Counted from the first letter of the stretch, positions 1 through 7,114 are shown. The stretch is DNA of 34,846 nt from Candidatus Methanomethylophilaceae archaeon (GCA_017935945.1 JAGBGN010000118.1:1-34846); one strand, 5' to 3'. Notes: generated from the sequence alone by a model not told the origin. Numbers and translations: made by a program.

Positions 1-66
1 CACTTAATCGCACCTCCTACCGTTTCTTAACGGTGTTGAGGAAATCGATGCGATTGGATAAAAGGG
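1..66 (-). promoter_or_regulatory. Promoter, operator and RBS of a gene cut by the left edge
   Basis: On the minus strand a T/A-rich box (cttttatcc, about 57-65) precedes a copy of the virus-wide element (TTAACGGTGTTGA, 27-39, one change from consensus). A strong Shine-Dalgarno GGAGGT follows at 12-17, then a GTG codon at 3-1. The element also forms a 6-bp dyad, ACCGTT-TCTT-AACGGT (19-34). The arrangement implies a gene starting at the very edge and continuing out of the window; nothing of its product can be read. Confidence 0.55.
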
Positions 67-70
67 AGAG

Positions 71-110
71 TTAAGGGTGTTTACTCGGTGTATTTGTGAT
101 TATACACCGA
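71..110 (-). promoter_or_regulatory. Variant operator copy plus 8-bp dyad after the 122-370 gene
   Basis: TTAAGGGTGTTTA at 71-83 is one mismatch from the 13-bp element. Beside it is a perfect 8-bp inverted repeat, TCGGTGTA (85-92) and TACACCGA (103-110), with a 10-base loop. The dyad begins 11 bases past the stop of the preceding gene, so it could act as a transcript-end hairpin or as an operator for the gene at the left edge. No T-run follows it, so a terminator role is not clear. Confidence 0.4.
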
Positions 111-121
111 TTCAGTGAGCA

Positions 122-370
122 TCATTCCAGACGAAGCCTGTCAAAATTGTGCTTGTGGCAACGGGGACACTTGTATTGGAACTTGTAGACGAAGAGCGAG
201 CCTACGGCGATGCCCAGGATGAAAAATCCTACCTTCACCAATATGCTGTCGAACCATAGCAGTGGGGATACGATCAGCACACATATCACGGCACCCAATG
301 TCACCATGATGCTATCATACTCGCATTTGACCTCAGCTTGGCAATTCAAGCAGTACATGGTTTTGTCCAC
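122..370 (-). CDS. Small membrane protein with a zinc ribbon split by two TM helices
   Basis: The 82-aa product has a CxxC pair near the N-terminus (CLNC) and another near the C-terminus (CPRC). Two hydrophobic segments lie between them, around residues 22-40 and 46-64. Both cysteine pairs would therefore be on the same side of the membrane and could form one zinc ribbon. The frame opens with GTG at 370, but ATG at 358 is a possible start; neither has a clear Shine-Dalgarno. It has its own promoter with an operator copy (412-424) and follows a hairpin, so it is a separate transcription unit after the tail genes. Function unknown; a moron or membrane accessory protein is possible. Confidence 0.6.
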   Translation of the reverse strand: MDKTMYCLNCQAEVKCEYDSIMVTLGAVICVLIVSPLLWFDSILVKVGFFILGIAVGSLFVYKFQYKCPRCHKHNFDRLRLE

Positions 371-411
371 GAGGGGGTGGGATTTAAGACTAGGGTTTAG
401 GATTGAGAAAA

Positions 412-429
412 TTAACGGTGTTTATGAAG
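412..429 (-). promoter_or_regulatory. Operator/TATA element upstream of the 122-370 gene
   Basis: A perfect copy of the 13-bp element (TTAACGGTGTTTA on the plus strand, 412-424) is fused to a TATA-like CTTCATAAAC on the minus strand (about 420-429). Transcription would begin near 398, giving a leader of 30-40 bases. Confidence 0.5.
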
Positions 430-435
430 GGGTTT

Positions 436-453
436 CCCGGGAGTGATCCCGGG
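436..453 (-). terminator. 7-bp GC hairpin ending the DGR/tail transcript
   Basis: CCCGGGA (436-442) and TCCCGGG (447-453) are perfectly complementary around a 4-base loop. The hairpin lies 16 bases past the stop of the 469-909 gene and just before the next promoter. No T-tract follows it, so it may be a processing or stabilising hairpin rather than a true terminator. Confidence 0.45.
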
Positions 454-468
454 GCCGACCTCATGCGG

Positions 469-909
469 TCAATTCATATCGGGTTCTTCGGGCCACACGG
501 GGTCGTTTGTAGGATATCCCTGAGCATACTGCGTCTGCCTCACGGCCTCGCAGTACTCGTCGATGAGGCGCAGATGCTCGGTGTGCACATCCGTATCGAT
601 CCCCAGACGGATCATCCTCTCGCACTTGGCCCTCCTGCCGTCCATGCGCTGGTAGCGGACGGACCTGCCTGCCTCCTGCAGTCCTGCGGTCCATTGTCCT
701 GCGGGGACGATGGATTGGAGATCCTTGAAGCGGTCGTACTCCGCACGGCTCATCTCCACCTCGTCGTACAGCCACAGCCATTCCTCGATGCCGTTCTCGA
801 CCTCCGAGATGAGGTCGATGTTGCCACGGATGTAGACGGTATCCTCATTCACTTCGATGTTCTGAGGGCGCAGGTCCTGCGTCCCTTTCACTCTGTCTCT
901 ATAGATCAT
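469..909 (-). CDS. Tail-fibre assembly chaperone-like protein downstream of the RT
   Basis: The product has 146 aa. Its C-terminus (IDEYCEAVRQTQYAQGYP then VWPEEP) resembles the end of phage tail assembly chaperones, which typically read L..Y...L.....GFP...WP..P. The N-terminal part is beta-like (NEDTVYIRGNIDLI). The ATG overlaps the RT stop as ATGA, so the two are translationally coupled. Its position directly after a DGR and its adhesin fits a chaperone that folds or attaches the adhesin. It could instead be a non-standard DGR accessory factor, but it is not the usual small basic helical Avd protein. The family call is by eye. Confidence 0.5.
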   Translation of the reverse strand: MIYRDRVKGTQDLRPQNIEVNEDTVYIRGNIDLISEVENGIEEWLWLYDEVEMSRAEYDRFKDLQSIVPAGQWTAGLQEAGRSVRYQRMDGRRAKCERMIRLGIDTDVHTEHLRLIDEYCEAVRQTQYAQGYPTNDPVWPEEPDMN

Positions 910-1964
910 TTCAATGCCTCCGGTCCGAACTCCAAGGCTATGTACACCTTAGAGCTATGGATTTTTAACAGGTTTCTGGAGTCACACCAATTCAACATAC
1001 CCTCATACGAGATCTTCGAGGCAAACATGTGCGCAGTCAATCCCATCTTATGTTTGATGTTCCTGACGATGTGGTTGCACACACGGATGTACTTCACCTT
1101 GTTCCGCTTACGGATCTTCGTATGCGAGTGGCGGAAGACGAATCCCATGAAATCCAGCCCACGGGCCCCCATGGGGAAGATCTGCCAGTTCGATTTGACA
1201 GTCAATCCATAGGAGTTCAGCATTCTGCGCATGAAGTTCAGAGCGTTCCTGAGGACGTTCTTGGATGAGCCCAGTACCACGATGTCGTCCATGTACCGAT
1301 AGTAGAATCTCAAACCGAGGGTCTGCTTGCAGTACCTGTCGAACTCGCAGAGGTAGAACGCCGAGAAGATCTGCGAGGGGTACATCCCGATAGGCAGTCC
1401 GGAATCGCCCGGACACTCAAAGATTATCGTCTCCAGCAAGGAGAGGGTCCTTCCGCACTTGATCTTCCGCTTCACCATCTGGAAAAGGATATCCCGATTG
1501 ATCGAGGGAAAATACTTCTTCACGTCGATCTTAAGACAGTAGCGTGTGTGATCGGGATCGGCCCTGAGATCCTTGCGGATCTGGACTGAGCCTGCATGCA
1601 GACCCTTGCCCTTGATGGCAGCATAGGAGTCCCTGATGCACGTACCTAAAAGGATGGGTGCGACCACACGGAGGACGCAATGCTGGATTATCCTGTCGGG
1701 AAAGGTGCGGGTGTAGCATAGCTCCCTCCATTTCCCGCGTTCAAATATTCTCCTCTGTTTGAATCCCGAGGGACGGTAGTTCTGAGCTTCGAGTATCTCC
1801 TGGACTACGTCTGCATACTTGTCGGGGTTCTCCTTGATGTTGATGACCGCAGGGTCCTTGGCATGGTCCCTGCAGGCATCCTTTATCGCACCGAGGACGT
1901 TCGCCCTGGATTTGATTATGTCGTATAGTTTTACTCCATCTATCTGTGAAACACGTTTTACCAT
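906..1964 (-). CDS. DGR reverse transcriptase
   Basis: This 352-aa reverse transcriptase would copy the template-repeat RNA into adenine-mutagenised cDNA. Visible motifs are the first catalytic Asp in KIDVKKYFPSI (D147), the DGR-type IGMYPSQ (192-198), YMDD (224-227) and LDFMGFVF (270-277). In DGR enzymes the fourth motif typically ends SQ, as here, unlike group II intron or retron RTs. There is no maturase or endonuclease domain, and the length matches DGR RTs. The gene lies 151 bases downstream of the template repeat, in the standard order target gene, TR, RT. The ATG at 1964 has only a weak Shine-Dalgarno (GAGAG). The next gene overlaps its stop. Confidence 0.93.
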   Translation of the reverse strand: MVKRVSQIDGVKLYDIIKSRANVLGAIKDACRDHAKDPAVINIKENPDKYADVVQEILEAQNYRPSGFKQRRIFERGKWRELCYTRTFPDRIIQHCVLRVVAPILLGTCIRDSYAAIKGKGLHAGSVQIRKDLRADPDHTRYCLKIDVKKYFPSINRDILFQMVKRKIKCGRTLSLLETIIFECPGDSGLPIGMYPSQIFSAFYLCEFDRYCKQTLGLRFYYRYMDDIVVLGSSKNVLRNALNFMRRMLNSYGLTVKSNWQIFPMGARGLDFMGFVFRHSHTKIRKRNKVKYIRVCNHIVRNIKHKMGLTAHMFASKISYEGMLNWCDSRNLLKIHSSKVYIALEFGPEALK

Positions 1965-2115
1965 GTCGATCTCTCATGATGTGTCCGGCGCGTTCCCACG
2001 CCCTTCCGGGGGTACCAGCGACGGGATCGTATGTTCGTGATTTTTTGCCGAGAGGCATGGCTGCAGGGATTTTCCCTCCGGTCGGGAATATTCCACTGTT
2101 GGAGCGTGATGATTC

Positions 2116-2261
2116 ATGAGATGCGGGACCCGATATTGGAGTTAGTTTCAGTAGCCGAATTGTTGAAGTTCAGATTGAAACAACCAGCATTGTCACCGTT
2201 GTTATAGTTGCCACCGAAATTCGGGAAATTCGAGGCATTGACATTGCCATTGTCACACCAA
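2116..2261 (-). repeat. DGR template repeat (TR)
   Basis: These 146 bases align without gaps to 2389-2534. Read on the minus strand, TR contains 40 adenines. Nineteen differ in the variable repeat, and none of the 106 non-adenine positions differs. TR is rich in AAT/AAC codons, 15 in the frame matching the target gene; 12 of these, plus two ATC codons, are altered in VR. Mutagenised AAY codons are the hallmark of DGR templates because they can reach many residues but never a stop. TR ends with its own TGA right after the GC-rich CGGGTCCCGC block. Confidence 0.95.
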
Positions 2262-2368
2262 GACCAGTCGTACCCTGCCGCCGTTTTCGGGAAAGGGGTT
2301 TCGGGCGTGGTTAGCGGTCCATCGCACCTCCGTTAAGGTCGGTCACTGCGTTCCCTCCTTGAAAGCGG

Positions 2369-3997
2369 TCAGGCTCCGCCTGCCCGGTATGAGAGGCGGG
2401 ACCCGACATAGGAGCTAGTTTCAGTAGCCGAATAGTTGAAGCCCAGAAAGAAACAACCAGCACTGTCACCGTTGTTATAGCGGCCACCGAAACGCGGGAA
2501 ATACGAGGCAAGGACATAGCCATAGTCACACCAATATGTGGTTGCAGATCCAGAGCAGGCCTGCGGGAAGAACCCTGTCTCCGAGGTGCCCACGACGTCC
2601 GAGATGTATCCCGACAGGTTCGAGGACAATACCGGAGTGTTCTGCAGGGTGAAATCCGCCTCGTTGATGGATGCTAATCCATCGACGATGGTCATCAGCT
2701 GTCTGCTGGAGTTCGTCTTCATACCTCCGATGAACTGGTAAATGTTGCCCCAGAAATCATGGATCCAGAAGAACGACATCCTAGCTGTGGTACTCGTGGA
2801 CCCCGCCATACCGTAGTCGTTCGAGAACGACAGTGCAGTGTTCGCTTGAACCGCAGACCCTCCGACATAACCCTGTCCGAGTGCCGTCTGGCAGTTCGTG
2901 GACCTGTACAGCAGGGTGAAGAGCGCCTGCAGGTAGATCACGTGGTGGCCCATGAAGAGGTCATATCCTGCGCCACGGTTATGTGAATAGGTGATGAAAT
3001 CCGTGATGCTCGTGTTGACTGTGGGAGTGTTTCCGATTCTGGAGTACAGCTTCGAGTTCAGATTATATCCAAGGAAGCAACCCACGGCGAACTGCCCCAC
3101 ATCCTCCCCATCGAACATCGATGCATACCTATGATATGAGCTATCGACCTGTTTGTTGGAGAACCGTATGTAGATATAGGTACTATCGTTTGTGATGGAT
3201 AGCCACCATGTAGGGATGACTGTCAATGCATCATTGCCTGCGACATCGATATTGGATGCAGATCCATCGATGGTCTTCGTCAGATCCCTCTTGTTCAGAT
3301 CCGTGAACGTTTTTCCATTGAAGACCACGGGCCTGATGCCGGAGATGAGATTATTCCCCGCCCATGAGTTCAGAGCTGTACCTGATGCGGGGGTGAAACT
3401 AGCACAATCATCGATATAGACACACCTAGAGGTAGGGGAGGACGTGGAACGTGCGATCCTCACACCGTAGATATACGTCGGTTCGAGATTCACCTGAGTC
3501 ACCAAAGTGCTGATGACTACAGTCTTGGTGGTGCCCTGCGGAATCGAGAAAGTCCATTCCGAGTTCGCAGGAAGACCGTTGAACGTCGCGATACCCGATG
3601 CGTTGGAGGTCTCCGTGTATGTCGTCTCCCCATCGGTCGCAGTGACCACCGTGTTCTCCGAGGTCTGAACAATGACCACGGTCGATACCGCCGCATAGCT
3701 GAACAGGTCGAACAGCACCCCGTACTGCATCGTGCTCTCGGTGATGACCGTCTGGGGGTCATCGTTCTCATAGTTGCCCTGATGGGTCAACGTGACCGTG
3801 TATGTGATCCCGGCATCCACCTCTATGTACGCCCTGCCGGATGCATCCGCGTTCACCGTGTAGGTCTTCCCTCCACCGGTCAAGGTCCATGAGGCAGTGG
3901 ACAGGTTCTGTCTGTCCGTGGTGTTCACACTCAGGCTGATACCCGCCTTTCCTGCGGGTACATCGGGAGGATTCCCACCCAGGAATGCTCCGATCAT
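2369..3997 (-). CDS. DGR-diversified receptor-binding/tail-tip protein
   Basis: The product has 542 aa. The N-terminal 180 residues read as two beta-sandwich (carboxypeptidase-regulatory or Ig-like) modules, for example GKTYTVNADASGRAYIEVDA and ETSNASGIATFNGLP. A long middle domain follows, and the C-terminus (WCDYGYV, FGGRYNNGD, FNYSATE, SYVGSRLS) has the Trp/Gly/Asn-rich look of the C-type lectin fold that DGRs diversify. The last 50 residues are the variable repeat. The likely role is binding the host surface at the tail tip, with the DGR changing specificity. The ATG at 3997 was chosen; TTG at 4003 is an alternative, spaced closer to the AAGGTGA Shine-Dalgarno. It lies at the end of the tail operon and just upstream of TR. 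Confidence 0.88.
   Translation of the reverse strand: MIGAFLGGNPPDVPAGKAGISLSVNTTDRQNLSTASWTLTGGGKTYTVNADASGRAYIEVDAGITYTVTLTHQGNYENDDPQTVITESTMQYGVLFDLFSYAAVSTVVIVQTSENTVVTATDGETTYTETSNASGIATFNGLPANSEWTFSIPQGTTKTVVISTLVTQVNLEPTYIYGVRIARSTSSPTSRCVYIDDCASFTPASGTALNSWAGNNLISGIRPVVFNGKTFTDLNKRDLTKTIDGSASNIDVAGNDALTVIPTWWLSITNDSTYIYIRFSNKQVDSSYHRYASMFDGEDVGQFAVGCFLGYNLNSKLYSRIGNTPTVNTSITDFITYSHNRGAGYDLFMGHHVIYLQALFTLLYRSTNCQTALGQGYVGGSAVQANTALSFSNDYGMAGSTSTTARMSFFWIHDFWGNIYQFIGGMKTNSSRQLMTIVDGLASINEADFTLQNTPVLSSNLSGYISDVVGTSETGFFPQACSGSATTYWCDYGYVLASYFPRFGGRYNNGDSAGCFFLGFNYSATETSSYVGSRLSYRAGGA
2370..2382 (-). other. Hairpin just 3' of the variable repeat
   Basis: On the minus strand CAGGC-GGA-GCCTG forms a 5-bp stem with a 3-base loop. 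It overlaps the last codons and TGA of the target gene and starts six bases beyond the VR. The TR lacks it. In the Bordetella phage DGR a hairpin or cruciform a few bases downstream of VR marks the target site; this is the equivalent position. Confidence 0.65.
2389..2534 (-). repeat. DGR variable repeat (VR)
   Basis: The VR encodes roughly residues 488-536 of the target protein (counted from the ATG at 3997), covering FPRFGGRYNNGDSAGCFFLG and what follows. Compared with TR, Asn codons have become Tyr, Leu, Arg, Ser, Phe and Gly, and two Ile codons have become Val and Leu. Every change is at a template adenine. A GC-only block, CGGGTCCCGC, near the 3' end is identical in both repeats and is the likely initiation-of-homing region. 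Confidence 0.95.
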
Positions 3998-4016
3998 CGT
4001 CAAATAATCACCTTCA

Positions 4017-4910
4017 TCATATCACGCTCGAAGAATTGTACATCACACCGATGGGCAGGTCTATGGAGGGCTTCTCCAGGATCGCCCTTATCGTCAGGCT
4101 CGTACCGTTGACCGCACTGGCAGAGATGCCTGCGGATGTGAACGCCCTGACCTGTGCATCCGTCATCGTTTCGACCGCACCGATGACCGCATCGGCCACG
4201 GCATTGGACAGGGTTATCGTCTGTGTCCACGGCCCGGACCCTGCCCATCCCGATGCCGTTAGCGTCTTCGTCTCTATCATCCTGAAAACTCCCAGTGTCA
4301 TCCTCATGGGGATGTTGATGTGAGGACGTTTGGAGAGTGCCCATACGCGGACCTTCCTGTCCCCTGTCGTAACCGCCCTGAGCAAGGCGTGACGTTCAGC
4401 CATCCTCTCCTCAAGGGTGGCTGTGTGGGGGACGTATGCGATCACATCGCGGTCCGCGTAAACCATGGGAACATCCAGATCCATGTAGTACGGGCCGTTA
4501 CCCCTCCATGCCCCTGCGAAAAGGGTTGCGTTGACCGTGTGCAGGAACTTGTCCGAGGGGATCCTCTCCCCCACCCCGCCCATGGTCTTGTAGAGAGCCC
4601 AGTTGTTGGACTCCCATCTCTCGAAGTCGGAATACGACAACGACCTCCCGGCATGCCAGTAGGTCTTGATGGTCAGGGGCACGCCCATGGCGTCGCCTAT
4701 GGCCTTCTGCAAACCCTCCAGCTTGGTCGCTTCCGAGTAGTAGAATTGGTCGGCACGGGTGACCTCCATGAAGCTCTCCTGCTCCACGCCGGCCTCCCTC
4801 GCCAATATGTTGGTGTTGTATGCCAGGCGGTTCATGTCGACCGCTCTGAACCTCTCATCCGGGTCTCCGTCCCAGATCCTCATCATCAGTTCCGGCAGCA
4901 TCTTATGCAC
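4017..4910 (-). CDS. Tail-tip/baseplate protein with duplicated GTGPW-type modules
   Basis: The product has 297 aa. The N-terminal half (ELMMRIWDGDPDERFRAVD and following) is unique. The rest consists of two modules, one around WRGNGPYYMDLD...AYVPHTATLEERMAE and one around WAGSGPWTQTITLS...LTIRAILEKP. Both modules recur in the next gene (4903-5514), so the two genes are partial duplicates. The frame opens at GTG 4910 inside the upstream stop; ATG at 4901 with AGGTG upstream is equally possible. It sits between Ig-like tail proteins and the DGR adhesin, so it is probably part of the tail tip. No named family is recognised. Confidence 0.6.
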   Translation of the reverse strand: MHKMLPELMMRIWDGDPDERFRAVDMNRLAYNTNILAREAGVEQESFMEVTRADQFYYSEATKLEGLQKAIGDAMGVPLTIKTYWHAGRSLSYSDFERWESNNWALYKTMGGVGERIPSDKFLHTVNATLFAGAWRGNGPYYMDLDVPMVYADRDVIAYVPHTATLEERMAERHALLRAVTTGDRKVRVWALSKRPHINIPMRMTLGVFRMIETKTLTASGWAGSGPWTQTITLSNAVADAVIGAVETMTDAQVRAFTSAGISASAVNGTSLTIRAILEKPSIDLPIGVMYNSSSVI

Positions 4911-5514
4911 CTGCCACTCCGATGGTTATCGCCGAGGTGGGTTTCTCGAACATCGCACGGAACACGATGGTGAGCCCCGACAGGGAGCACACGTGGATCC
5001 CCGCCCTGCCTATGGCCTCGGCCATGGCTGTGGACGTCAGCTCCGTCGCTCCGCACACGGCGGTCTTGAGGCCCTTGGACAGGGTCATCGCCGCCATCCA
5101 CGGGCCCGTGCCCGTCCATGCGGACGCGGGTATCGATACGGTGGTCTGATAGGGGAAAGGCCCGGAGATCACCCTGATGGGCAGGTTCTCCTTGGGCAGG
5201 ACGGAGTGGGCCTTGAGCTGGACCTGTCCATCCGCCACGATTATCCCCTGCAGCAATCCGTTGTACTCCGCCATCCTCTGCTCCAATGTCGCGTTGTGGT
5301 CCACGTAGGCGATGGCCTCCGAGGACATGTCAATCCCATCCGTCGCGATCGTCATCGCATAGGGTCCCGTGCCCGTCCACGCGACCGCCGGGGCCGTGTA
5401 GAGCCCTGCGACCAGCATCCTAGGTCTCACCGAGACCATGAACGTCTGACCTGCATCGACTGTCGAGGGGGTGACCCCGATATGCTCGATGATGACCGCT
5501 TGGACGGAAGTCAC
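4903..5514 (-). CDS. Tail-tip protein, paralogue of the 4017-4910 product
   Basis: The product has 203 aa from GTG 5514, which overlaps the upstream TGA. It contains the same two-module body: WTGTGPYAMTIA then AYVDHNATLEQRMAEYNGLL, and WTGTGPWMAAMTLSKG then LTIVFRAMFEKP. The sequence is beta-rich with no signal peptide. It ends in TAA, eight bases inside the next gene. It is probably a structural protein of the tail tip that arose by tandem duplication; exact function unknown. Confidence 0.6.
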   Translation of the reverse strand: MTSVQAVIIEHIGVTPSTVDAGQTFMVSVRPRMLVAGLYTAPAVAWTGTGPYAMTIATDGIDMSSEAIAYVDHNATLEQRMAEYNGLLQGIIVADGQVQLKAHSVLPKENLPIRVISGPFPYQTTVSIPASAWTGTGPWMAAMTLSKGLKTAVCGATELTSTAMAEAIGRAGIHVCSLSGLTIVFRAMFEKPTSAITIGVAGA

Positions 5515-5789
5515 ACGACCGCCCTCACGTTGATGCGATGGACCTCGGTCCACCTGTCGTTACCCATGGTCCAGGTCACGGCGATATCGTGGACCCCTAC
5601 CCTGGTGGCCTCAAAGCGGAACGAAATGAGGTTACCCTCACCGATCGCCATGTCGCCGGCCTGCACCACCGCGCCGTTGACATAGACGGTGAAGATGGCC
5701 GAGCTCACCTTGCGGTCGGGATCCGTCGTGTCCTTCACCGTGAAGCTCACGGGGAAACGGTCTCCTACGTATGCATCCTGCATCCTCAT
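5511..5789 (-). CDS. Small Ig-like tail protein
   Basis: The 92-aa product is almost entirely beta-strand (FPVSFTVKDTTDP, SAIFTVYVNGAVVQAG, HDIAVTWTMGNDRW). It resembles the single Ig-like domains often found in phage baseplate or fibre operons. The ATG at 5789 overlaps the upstream stop as ATGA. It is a member of the tail-tip cluster; role in assembly inferred from context only. Confidence 0.55.
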   Translation of the reverse strand: MRMQDAYVGDRFPVSFTVKDTTDPDRKVSSAIFTVYVNGAVVQAGDMAIGEGNLISFRFEATRVGVHDIAVTWTMGNDRWTEVHRINVRAVV

Positions 5790-6175
5790 GCCTCCGCACG
5801 GGGACAGACGATGGGTAGCATGTCACAGACGGGGCGCAGGATCTCGACCATCTCGGAGCAGGCCTTCGGGTGCATGATGCACAGGGGCCTGTCCTCCGTG
5901 ATGGTGTACCCGGGCCTGCGTATGGGGTGCATGATGCACTCCCCGCCCGTGTCCAGCCAACGGATGCACTTCCTACCGCCGAGGCTGATAGTCAGGATGG
6001 CGGCGCGGTAACCAATATTACCGACGTCATCCTGCGCCCAGAACTCGCAGTACAGGTCCCCGATGAACCCATCGGGGACCGTGAAGAAGAAGTCGTCTCC
6101 GTTGCGATGGAAGGGGAGGGAGTCCTTGCCGTCAACCCTCCCCCACATGTTGACCACCGTCATGTCTGACCTCAC
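5786..6175 (-). CDS. Cys-rich tail-cluster protein with paired CIMHP motifs
   Basis: The product has 129 aa from GTG 6175, in a GTGA overlap with the upstream stop; ATG 6163 is an alternative. The first 65 residues are beta-rich (DDFFFTVPDGFIGDLYCEFW). The last 60 hold seven cysteines, including two CIMHP motifs 18 residues apart and a C...C...CP tail. This suggests metal binding or disulphide stapling, which is unusual in a tail protein. No family recognised. Its place between two Ig-like proteins suggests a virion role. Confidence 0.5.
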   Translation of the reverse strand: MRSDMTVVNMWGRVDGKDSLPFHRNGDDFFFTVPDGFIGDLYCEFWAQDDVGNIGYRAAILTISLGGRKCIRWLDTGGECIMHPIRRPGYTITEDRPLCIMHPKACSEMVEILRPVCDMLPIVCPRAEA

Positions 6176-7101
6176 GCATCGGTTGCTGTGACCTTGATCA
6201 CGGTCGTCTTTCCGACGTCTATGGGATTCTCGGTCAACTCGACGTTGGTCACAGTGGGCGCAGAGGTATCGAGGATGACGATCCTTGTCGCCTCGGTGAC
6301 GTTACCGGCGGCATCCACGACTCTGAATCCGATGGTGTTGGAACCGTTGGACAGGGTGATGTCCTGGGTTCCCGCTCCGCCGGAGATGGTGGGCGTGTAG
6401 GTCTTGGATCCGTGGGTGATGGTCACAGTAACGCCTGTCTGATCGGACACCATGAACATCAGCTTGAGTGCCGCCACGTTGGTCCTGGTGGTCTCCTCCG
6501 CAGGGTTGGTGATGTTGAGTGTGGGGTTGGTTCCATCGATGGTGAACGCTGCGGATGCGACCGCTGACTGGTTGCCGTCGTAATCGGATCCGTAGACCTC
6601 CACGGTGTGGTCCCCGTCCGAGAGTGCGGGACTGGGGATGTATGTTGCGGTGGCCACCCCTCCGCTTATCGACGGTGTGACCGCTATGGCGTTGCCGCTG
6701 TCGATCTTCACGAACACCGCGTTGGGGTTGACTCCCGAACCCGTATCCGTGATGGTCCACTTGATCTCGGGCGCCCTGTTGTTGATGTATGCCCCTGCTG
6801 TGGGGTATGAGAGGACTGCAGTGGGTCCAGTCTTCTCCAGGACCTTGAGCCTGAGGGTCTCTCCCCATGTGGGGTCTGTAGAATCGATTGTGGTGACGTT
6901 CCCGACGTCATCGGTCAGTGTGATGGTGATGGGATAGTATCCTTTACCCTGGGCCTCTGCTCCGATATCCACTCCCTGTCCGGAGTTGTTGGATCCGGAT
7001 GATTTGGACGGTGCAGTGAGCGTACCCGTCCATACCCCTCCCGATTCGGTGAGGGTTGTGGTAACACCCGCTTGGGTTGCGGTTACAGACACGATGGTCA
7101 T
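6172..7101 (-). CDS. Ig-like repeat adhesin/tail fibre protein
   Basis: The product has 309 aa in three or more bacterial Ig-like modules. Each carries conserved motifs such as SDGDHTVEVYGSDYDGN, FTIDGTNPTLNITNP and GSNTIGFRVVDAAGNVTE, with D.S.P.V linkers. The N-terminus is short and there is no signal peptide, which fits a virion-attached fibre rather than a secreted protein. The ATG at 7101 has no Shine-Dalgarno, but a TATA box and a perfect operator lie 14-30 bases upstream, so the mRNA is probably leaderless. It heads the tail-tip and DGR transcription unit. Confidence 0.7.
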   Translation of the reverse strand: MTIVSVTATQAGVTTTLTESGGVWTGTLTAPSKSSGSNNSGQGVDIGAEAQGKGYYPITITLTDDVGNVTTIDSTDPTWGETLRLKVLEKTGPTAVLSYPTAGAYINNRAPEIKWTITDTGSGVNPNAVFVKIDSGNAIAVTPSISGGVATATYIPSPALSDGDHTVEVYGSDYDGNQSAVASAAFTIDGTNPTLNITNPAEETTRTNVAALKLMFMVSDQTGVTVTITHGSKTYTPTISGGAGTQDITLSNGSNTIGFRVVDAAGNVTEATRIVILDTSAPTVTNVELTENPIDVGKTTVIKVTATDA

Positions 7102-7114
7102 GGACTCTCGATGG

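Noticed and set aside
403-1268. Plus-strand ORFs over the DGR RT region (269 and 79 codons)
   Set aside because: They are antisense to the RT and chaperone genes, which have clear motifs. The plus frames have no recognisable domains, and no plus-strand RBS or promoter was seen.
2311-2529. Minus-strand 72-codon ORF across the VR
   Set aside because: It is out of frame with the target gene and has no RBS; the target gene explains the region.
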